From positions 11,360 to 25,764 of the forward strand of contig MU657415.1 in NCBI GenBank assembly GCA_026770575.1: a DNA stretch of 14,405 nucleotides, written 5' to 3'. Below the pieces are notes generated by a model. The model was not told the DNA's origin. It did no database searches and was given only the letters and a program-made list of their open reading frames with translations. This document shows positions 8,913-14,405 of this stretch, in pieces. Source of the DNA: Pelagophyceae sp. CCMP2097. Its lineage: Eukaryota > Sar > Pelagophyceae. A program made the translations under genes and the position numbers. Numbering within the stretch: the first letter of the stretch is position 1; each line of letters opens with the position of its first letter.

Positions 8913-9187
8913 AGCACGTGCAACGTCTAGAGACCCTGCCGCCCGGGCCACTGCGCGCAAGAGCAACTCGGCGCACGCGGGGGGCCCGCACAGTTCGGCC
9001 TTTGGAGAAATGCCACCTTTTATATACCCGCGGGCCTTTGCACTCGCGGGACTCTAACCAAGTGACTTGTTTAAGCGGCCTCGCAGCCGCGGCACGGGTC
9101 AAGGTCCGTTCCAACGATCCAACGGGTTGGCGTGCACTTGCACTCGCCCAGGTCACTCTCTCCATCTCCAAAATCAACTCGTCGACG
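8913..9187 (+). promoter_or_regulatory. Intergenic region with TATA-like element
   Basis: No coding sequence is seen. CTTTTATATACCCG (TATATA at 9021-9026) is the clearest TATA-like element of the window. It lies 162 nt before the next start codon, with a pyrimidine-rich leader (GGTCACTCTCTCCATCTCC, about 9151-9169) just ahead of the ATG. GTCTAGAG is repeated at 8907-8914 (spanning the serC stop) and 8925-8932. Confidence 0.5.
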
Positions 9188-10422
9188 ATGAGGTAAGTCG
9201 CCAGCCTGCCCCTTGCGCGGCGGTATTAAAGCGGTGGTCTAGGTGCATCGTGATCGCGGCGTCGGCGTTAACGGCCTCGGCGCTCGTGGCCCGCGCGCCG
9301 ACGAACAAGGCCGTCCGCCCTAAGACGGTCGTGTCGGAGAACTTTGGTTTTGATTTCGCGGAGTCGCAGGTCATCAACACCCCGTTCACCATCCTCGGCG
9401 AGCGCCGCCTCAAGACCGAGTACATCCAGTCGTGCGAGAGCCGCGTCAGAAGCAAAAGGGACCGAGGGCGAAGACGCGCGCGGGTTCAACTCTATATCCA
9501 AGAGGGCCGCGGGCCGCGCTTGGGGCCGGGGAAAGCGCGCAACGCATCGTAAATGCGAACCCGCGTGTTCCGCCGGCTCGCCGCCGCGCCGCCGCGGGAA
9601 ACGGACCGCGGAATGCGTATTCGGGACCGTTGCGGGCTCTTGAGGGACCCTTTTCCCTTGCGCAGCTACAAGCCGCAGTCGCTGCTGCTCGAGGGCCCGC
9701 CGTACCCGGTCTTCCAGGAGGTGCAGAACAAGAAGCTCCTCAGCCTCACCGTCGAGTCGGGCCTGTAACCTTTTAGCCGCGTCCGCCAAAGCCGCCACGG
9801 GGCGCTTTTTTCGGGCCGCTGCGTCCGCGGCCGCGGCGCACCTCTTTCCATTCAGGCTCGACACGCTTGCGGACCTGGGCCTGTCGCTGTCTGACATTGA
9901 GAAGCTGCTGATCCCGATCGAGGAGGCGGGTCTCCTCAAGACGGCGGCCAAGTGAGTCTTTCCTGCGTGTCGATTCCGGCGGCTTCTTACACCGAGGCGG
10001 CGGCGGGTGACGGCCTCGGCATGCTTTCCGCGCCCCTCGACGCCCCTCGACAGGAACTTGCCGATCATCACCATCCTGCTCGGCTACCTCGTCATCGAGC
10101 CGGGCCCTCTGATCATCCCGCTCCTGGCGACGCTGCTGAAGATCCCGTCGCCGCTCTACGGCCTCGCCGCCCTCGGCGCGGCCGGCATCGAGGCGCTGAT
10201 TGTGGCCGACTTCCAAGCGTTTGGCATCGACACGGGCGACTTCGGCATCCTCGGCCTCGTTCTCGTGCCCGCCGCGTGAGTCGAGGAGCCAGGGGGACCT
10301 TGCTGGCGCCTGAAGGCGCGACGCCGTATTCGCCCCACAGGGTCCTCTCGGCGGTCCTCGGCGGCGTGCCGACGGCGATCGACACCATCTCGCGCCTCCC
10401 CGCGCCTCAGGCGAAGGCGTGA
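9188..10422 (+). CDS. DUF1118-like plastid membrane protein, signal-peptide bearing
   Basis: Six exons: 9188-9192, 9243-9431, 9666-9764, 9856-9951, 10054-10275, 10341-10422, giving 230 residues. All five introns are phase 2 and the exon sum is an exact multiple of three. The first exon is only ATGAG followed by GTAAGT. The N-terminus, MRCIVIAASALTASALVARAP, is a typical ER signal peptide, the entry step for secondary plastids. A Lys/Thr-rich stretch follows and may act as transit sequence. The core (about 125-165) includes DTLADLGLSLSDIEKLL and EEAGLLKTAAK, resembling the helical AEKAGLSLSKIEKLG-like repeat of the plant/algal DUF1118 proteins. Hydrophobic segments then follow: LPIITILLGYLVIEPGPLII, LYGLAALGAAGIEALIV and GILGLVLVPAAVLSAVLGG, probably two or three membrane spans. 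Thylakoid location is inferred; molecular function is unknown. The donor at 9432 (GTGCGA) is the least standard splice site. Confidence 0.75.
10031..10050. repeat. 10-nt perfect tandem duplication at intron 3' end
   Basis: CGCCCCTCGA is repeated head to tail at about 10031-10050, immediately before the CAG acceptor of the 9952-10053 intron. It is too short to assign a function, but it puts a duplicated block exactly at a splice border. Confidence 0.6.
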
Positions 10423-10770
10423 AGCTAATTTTGATGCCTGCCGCCCATCGCAAGCGTCCGCGTAAATTGCCCTTTGGACCTGCTGGAGCCCCCCGACGTC
10501 GTCGCCGCAGCCGTCGCATGCGAATTCGTCTCGCGGATTTCTCGCGAATGGTCCGACCTCAAATCCACGCGTGTCGTGCGCATCCACGGCGCAGCGCCGT
10601 GCGGGTATAGGTACGAGCGGAAGCAGCGCCCTCGCGGCTCAAGACGGGTGAAGTTCGCCGCACCGTGACGCGCCGTGAACAATTCGTGAACATTTTAACA
10701 TTTTGGCGACTATCCGAAGCGCCGCCGGAGGTCGAACCAAGTCGTCGAGGAAAATGTGTTGTGGAAAACG
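10423..10770 (+). other. Unresolved region with one coding-like stretch
   Basis: From 10435 to 10668 a plus-strand frame without an ATG has the GC-rich third positions typical of this genome and reads PLDLLEPPDVVAAAVACEF, then VSRISREWSDLK, ending TGA at 10668-10670. An ATG at 10434 is in a different frame. The Leu/Pro-rich start faintly recalls an F-box, but it is too short to assign. It could be a gene fragment, an exon of the downstream gene, or a tiny ORF with another frame error. 10671-10770 is AT-richer (AACATTTTAACATTTTGG) and may be promoter sequence for the gene beginning near 10771. Confidence 0.25.
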
Positions 10771-12054
10771 ATGAAGGTCGCGGCGGTGCTGTGCCTCTTG
10801 GCGTCTCCTTGGAGCTCGACGGGGCTCCACTGCGGCGTCGCCGGCCGTCGTCGAGTGCGGCTCGAATCTGGCTCGAGCAGCCCAAACCCAGACGCAAGCA
10901 GCCCAAACCCAGACGCCTGGTGCGGCCTCGCAGCGTGGCTTTCGAAAGCTCGAAAGATTGTCCTTTCGAAGCCTTTCGACAAGCGCTGTGCAGGCTGCAA
11001 ACGTTTGCTTCGGAGCTCTCGCAAGGCACCTTGGGCGGCACTTCCGCAGAGGCCCTCGCGCGGTGCGACTTCGCGCTGCGCCACTCGCCAGAGCCCATGG
11101 CCGCCGTGCGGACCACCACGACGCCGGTGCGCCCTCGCTGCGATGCCGTCAATGGGTCGCTCCTCTCGATTACGGTCGGCGCAGGCCAAAGCCGCCTTGA
11201 TCCTCGCGGCGCACCTGCGGTCCGACGCGGCGCGCCGGGCGCGGCATGACTTTGTCGTGCGCGCCATTTCGGCGCTGTATCGCGAGGCGGAACATTTTGG
11301 CCGAGTCCACGTCGACCGGCCGCTCTTCGACGTCTTGGGCGGCGCCACGGCCAAGCGGTCGCGGCGCGTCGACGTCGTCGTCGACGGCTGCGCCGGGGCG
11401 CCCGCGCTCCTCGTCGAGGTGACGGTGCTGAGCCGCGCCGACGCCGCGTCGCTGGAGACCGCCACTGCAGTCAAGGAAGCCAAGCGCGCGGCCGCGTCGG
11501 GTCGGGGTGAACCAGGACCCGCGAGCGGCATCAGAGGCGAGGGGGCGCCGGCCAAAGACGTGCGCGATACACTTCCGGCGCGGTCGATTGCATCGAAGGT
11601 ACGCGGACCTTGGCATTGAGACGCTCGTCGTCGCCGTCGACGCGCTCACGGGCGCGCTCCCGAAGCACATGCTCGACCGACTCGTGAGATCGACGGACGC
11701 GCGCGCCGCGGCACCCTTTACGCCTTGCGAGGCGCCGTCCTCGTCGCAGCGAGATGATGTGACCTGGTCGCAGGCGACGAGCCTGGGCCTCGCGGACCTC
11801 GACGCCTTTGCGACGCAGCTCTCGGCGTCGCTGATCCGCCTTGCGCTGGAGCCGCTCGCGCGGGCCGCGGCGAAACGGCCGAGCACGTCGAGGTGCGGTG
11901 CTCGACGCCGTGGGTGTCGCTCGACGCCGTCGAGGCCCGTCGCCCACGGGATGCGCCACGGTGTAGGTTACACCGGCGGCGAGCCCCGCGGCGCCGGCTC
12001 CACAAGGCGGCGGCGGCCACCACCGTGCAGGGCTCTGCGCCAGACGCCGACTAA
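10771..12054 (+). CDS. Nuclease-like protein resembling retroelement tail domain, frame-broken
   Basis: A candidate start, ATG 10771, encodes MKVAAVLCLLASPWSSTG, signal-peptide-like, but its link to the main body is unresolved. Coding signal is good from about 10945: frame 0 gives CPFEAFRQALCRLQTF and RCDFALRHSPEP. A 58-nt intron, 11127-11184 (GTGCGC donor, GCAG acceptor, phase 0), leads to AKAALILAAHLRSDAARRAR and RHDFVVRAISALYR. Then come RRVDVVVDG, APALLVEVTVLSRADAAS and VKEAKRAA. A second intron of about 103 nt (11496-11598; weak GTCGGG donor) precedes YADLGIETLVVAVDALTG and WSQATSLGLADLDAF. Near 11876 the frame slips by one base in a G run, then continues as EHVEVRCSTPWVSLDAVEA to TAA 12052-12054. 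The order RHD..., VDVVV, LLVEVTV, K...YADLGIE resembles the restriction-endonuclease-like tail of algal non-LTR retroelement polyproteins (family memory, not checked). No reverse transcriptase is present in the window, so this is a fragment, a domesticated piece or an unrelated nuclease fold. Confidence 0.45.
10877..10917. repeat. 21-nt perfect tandem duplication
   Basis: GCAGCCCAAACCCAGACGC occurs at 10877-10895 and 10898-10916, a 21-nt period, so it is frame-neutral. Depending on frame it encodes QPKPRRK-like (basic) or SSPNPDA-like heptads. It lies in the unresolved N-terminal part of the nuclease-like gene. Confidence 0.8.
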
Positions 12055-12399
12055 GTGCCTGGCAAGCGATTCCGCCTTGCACGCGATTCGAGTCGTGCCG
12101 AGCCTCCCGCAGCTCGTGGGGCGGCGCCCAATGCGCTCTGGCCTCGTGTCGCCGTTCCGCATGCAGGTCGCGCCGTCCGAGGACCCAACTCCGTTTCCGG
12201 GCCGACTCGGATCAGGGAGAAGGTTCAAGAGATGGTTCAAGTTGAAAGTTTCAAAACATTCCGACTGAGTCGACTTCAGCGACGGTACGTTTATATTTTC
12301 CTTTTTTCCGGAACCTGACTTGGTCTACTACACTTGTACTCAGTCGTTCCGGAACCTGCTTCGACCACCCCTACGACCCTCGCGCGCCGGCGGGCGACC
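12055..12399 (+). promoter_or_regulatory. Spacer and likely promoter of the Sec14-like gene
   Basis: No convincing coding sequence. 12220-12365 is AT-rich for this window. TTCCGGAACCTG is duplicated at 12306-12317 and 12347-12358 (41 nt apart), and each copy contains the palindrome TTCCGGAA. TTATATTTTCC at 12291-12301 is a TATA-like element about 105 nt ahead of the ATG at 12400. GGTTCAAG-type repeats also occur at about 12221-12242. Paired TTCCGGAA sites flanking the presumed transcription start could bind a dimeric regulator; this is inferred from spacing alone. Confidence 0.45.
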
Positions 12400-13800
12400 A
12401 TGGACGACTTTGCCATCCTGCCCAAGGAGTTTGGTCGCGCCTGGTACCAGAAGATCGCCGAGTCGAAATCAGTGCGCCGCAGCCTTAGCAGCAACTCCGA
12501 CGCGTCGCCTGGCAAGCCGGACGCGAAGAAGACCAACGCGCGCAGCGCGCGCGCCCAGCCGCCGTCGCCCCCGCCGACCAGCTTTCAGAGGCAAGGCGGC
12601 GATGAACAGCGCTCGTCGACGCCGCGGACGACTGACGAGGCTTTTCGGCAAGTCGAGCTCGCGTGCACGCAGTCGTCGGAAACCGAGGCCGTCGACGCCG
12701 ATGCCGTCGGCGCCGCGCCGGCGCCGCAGCGGCCGCCGGAGCCTCTGGAGCCGGAGCCTCTGGAGCCGGCGCTGGAGCCACCCGCGGTCGCCGAGCCTGA
12801 CGTCGCCGCGCTTGTCGCCGCCGCGTCCGTCGCCGCGCCCGCGGCCCCGGCGCTCTACGTTTCGGCGTGCGGCGGCGACGTCGACGAGGCTCGCCGGCGC
12901 TGGGCGGCGACGTGGGCGTGGCGCTCACAACATGGCGTCGACGGCGCGCTGCTCCGGCCGCAGCCGGCGTTTACCGCCGTGAAGCACATGTACCCGCACC
13001 ATCTCCACGGCCGCACGCGCGCCGGCGCCGTGGTCATGTACGAGCGCCTGGGCCGCATCGACCTTTCCGACCTGCGGAGCGGCGCTTTGCAAGTCGACGC
13101 CGTCCTGGCGCACTTCGTCTTCGTCCAGGAGTTCGTCTCCGGGAGGTACGAAGGCGAGGAGACGCGGCTCGTCTCCGTCCTCGACGCCGCGGGCCTGTCG
13201 TGGAGCGTCATTGGTGCGTCTCTCTTCCAGCTCGTCGCCGCGGCGAGCGAGGTCGTCGACAACCTCGTGCCCTTCCGCGTCGAGCAGATCATGGTCATCA
13301 ACGGGCCGTTCTGGGCCGGCAGCGTCTTCCGCACGCTCAAAGCGGTGCTGCCCGCCAATGTGCGGGACCGCGTGAACATCGTCGGCGCCGACTTCCAAGG
13401 CACGCTCGCCGCGCTCTGCGAAGAGGACCAGATCCCGCAAGAGTACGGCGGCACCTCGCCTGAAGCGCTCGGTCAGGCGGACGACGAGCTGCGGATGCTG
13501 AAACTCGCGACCGCGCTCACGGCGGGGCGGCCCGCCGACGCCGACTTGACACTGCACGCCTCGGCGCCTGCCGACGCCGACGACGCCGCTCCGGCGCTGG
13601 TCAACGCCGCCGATGACGTGTTCTACGACGCGCGTTGCGCGGACTTTCCAGGGTCCTGGGCCATGTACGACGTGGCCGGCGACCCGGGCGACGACGGCGC
13701 GGGCGGCGACGACGCCTTTTACGAGGCGCGCGAAGAGCTCGACCTTCTCACCTCGTTATACGACAGCGTTTTGGAACAACTCGGCAACTATTATTACTAG
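12400..13800 (+). CDS. Sec14/CRAL-TRIO domain protein
   Basis: Single exon, 466 residues, ATG in a good context (GACCATGG), stop TAG 13798-13800. The frame is open for 66 nt upstream, with another Met at 12334, but the Kozak-like site and protein character favour 12400. Residues 1 to about 150 are low complexity: Ser/Pro/Lys-rich, then a PEPLEPEPLEP-type Pro/Glu stretch. About 150-200 carries a CRAL-TRIO N-like helix (GGDVDEARRRWAATWAWR) and VKHMYPHHLHG. About 200-350 is the lipid-binding fold: GAVVMYERLGRIDLSDL, PFRVEQIMVINGPFWAGSVF, KAVLPANVRDRVNIVGA and the closing EYGGTSP (about 348), all classic Sec14 landmarks. Residues 375-466 are an Asp/Ala-rich acidic tail. Sec14-family proteins bind phosphatidylinositol, phosphatidylcholine or other hydrophobic ligands and couple lipid exchange to membrane traffic; ligand and location here are unknown. 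No signal peptide or membrane span is visible, so it is probably cytosolic or peripheral. Confidence 0.88.
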   Translation: MDDFAILPKEFGRAWYQKIAESKSVRRSLSSNSDASPGKPDAKKTNARSARAQPPSPPPTSFQRQGGDEQRSSTPRTTDEAFRQVELACTQSSETEAVDADAVGAAPAPQRPPEPLEPEPLEPALEPPAVAEPDVAALVAAASVAAPAAPALYVSACGGDVDEARRRWAATWAWRSQHGVDGALLRPQPAFTAVKHMYPHHLHGRTRAGAVVMYERLGRIDLSDLRSGALQVDAVLAHFVFVQEFVSGRYEGEETRLVSVLDAAGLSWSVIGASLFQLVAAASEVVDNLVPFRVEQIMVINGPFWAGSVFRTLKAVLPANVRDRVNIVGADFQGTLAALCEEDQIPQEYGGTSPEALGQADDELRMLKLATALTAGRPADADLTLHASAPADADDAAPALVNAADDVFYDARCADFPGSWAMYDVAGDPGDDGAGGDDAFYEAREELDLLTSLYDSVLEQLGNYYY

Positions 13801-14405
13801 TAAAGATGCCAAGAGCAAATTCGTCTCTCGCCCGAGCACTCATCGAGGGGTGGTGCGGTAGTGGGGGTCCTCGAACACCATGGGCTGATGGCCCAGAGAT
13901 ACCTTGGAGCGAGCAATCGAATCTGGGCGTCCCGCCTCGACGCGGGCGTGACGCGGGCACGCTGAGCCGCAGCGAGCAGCTGCGGCTTTGTTTGGACGCC
14001 TCGGAGGAGGCAGAGGATTCGGCGACGACGATGACGGCGACGACCCGACGGCAGTGCGCGACGCCGACAGGCCTCGAGGGCGCCCTCGCCCTTGCCGACG
14101 GCGAGGAGCATCTCCAAACCTTTGAATGGTCGCCTCTCCACGAGGTGGCTTCTTGGAGGACTTGCTATTGCGCCCTACAAGATGTTTCGCCAAGAAAGTC
14201 AAGTATTTTTTGGGCAAATTTGAAACGGTCTTTCGAGGTACAGATACCGGGGTCGCATGCAGCGCGCCGAGACGCCTCCAGCCGTGCCGGATGAACTTTG
14301 GCATGTCTTCTATGGGCTGAGAAAATCGATTTGGCGACTTTGGCGAGGGCCGTTACCACCCAAGGAGACCTCGGATTTTCGTTCATCCACCGCCGATGGC
14401 CGCGC
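13801..14405 (+). other. Right-end region with coding-like fragments, no gene model
   Basis: From about 13960 to 14130 one plus frame has GC-rich third positions and reads LSRSEQLRLCLDASEEAED, then LEGALALADGEEHLQTFEWS. Past 14130 codon bias collapses in that frame, while a second frame gives EVASPRGG-like and FLEDLLLRP, and a third gives LLGGLAIAPYKMFRQES. This could be a gene with an unseen intron or frame error near 14140, or an exon of a gene running off the window. CGAGGGCGCCCTCG at 14075-14088 is a perfect palindrome. 13801-13960 shows nothing I can assign. The minus-strand frames here are Arg/Pro-rich shadows. Confidence 0.25.

Noticed and set aside
7482..8966. 494-codon open frame antisense to serC
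   Set aside because: It is the complement of a secure serC exon plus intron. GC-rich codon bias removes stops on the opposite strand, and the peptide is Arg/Ala/His-rich without family motifs.
10771..11619. Single uninterrupted reading of the 10756-11619 frame as one secreted protein
   Set aside because: Between about 10945 and 11126 the third-position GC bias and protein character lie in a different frame, so the middle of that translation is probably not the real protein.

Overview
This window looks like a gene-dense, very GC-rich nuclear segment from a eukaryotic microalga. The case for a eukaryote is direct. At least four genes are interrupted by short spliceosomal introns (about 46-234 nt, mostly GTGAGT/GTGCGN donors and CAG/TAG acceptors usually followed by G), and splicing them restores clean, recognisable proteins. 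The case for a photosynthetic lineage with a secondary plastid (stramenopile type, perhaps a pelagophyte) is an inference. It rests on a DUF1118-like, plastid-type membrane protein that begins with an ER-type signal peptide, plus the high GC and short introns. No species is claimed.

Layout, left to right. 1-320: GC-rich minisatellite-like repeats. 651-2163 (+): three-exon gene for an unnamed protein with a helical N-terminal region and a C-terminal PapD/ASH-like beta-sandwich. 2281-2895 (-): unrecognised small gene whose coding signal changes frame twice, each time by one base at a G run. 2896-3314: GAC/GCC triplet repeats and AT-rich palindromes. 3315-7314 (-): five-exon gene for the AP-3 adaptor delta subunit. 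7315-7528: compact divergent promoter. 7529-8912 (+): two-exon mitochondrial-type phosphoserine aminotransferase. 9188-10422 (+): six-exon DUF1118-like plastid membrane protein. 10423-10770: poorly resolved, with one coding-like stretch. About 10771-12054 (+): multi-exon, frame-broken gene with a nuclease-like domain resembling the tails of algal retroelement proteins. 12400-13800 (+): intronless Sec14/CRAL-TRIO lipid-transfer-like protein. 13801-14405: coding-like pieces, no gene model.

The neighbours are ordinary nuclear housekeeping genes (vesicle transport, serine biosynthesis, plastid membrane, lipid transfer) and show no operon-like shared function. AP-3 delta and serC share a 214-bp head-to-head promoter. 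The least understood parts are the 2281-2895 protein, the nuclease-like gene at 10.8-12.1 kb, the left-end repeats and the intron features. I did not find convincing evidence of a new multi-gene system. Three one-base frame changes, each at a run of G, suggest either unpolished long-read sequence or decaying genes.
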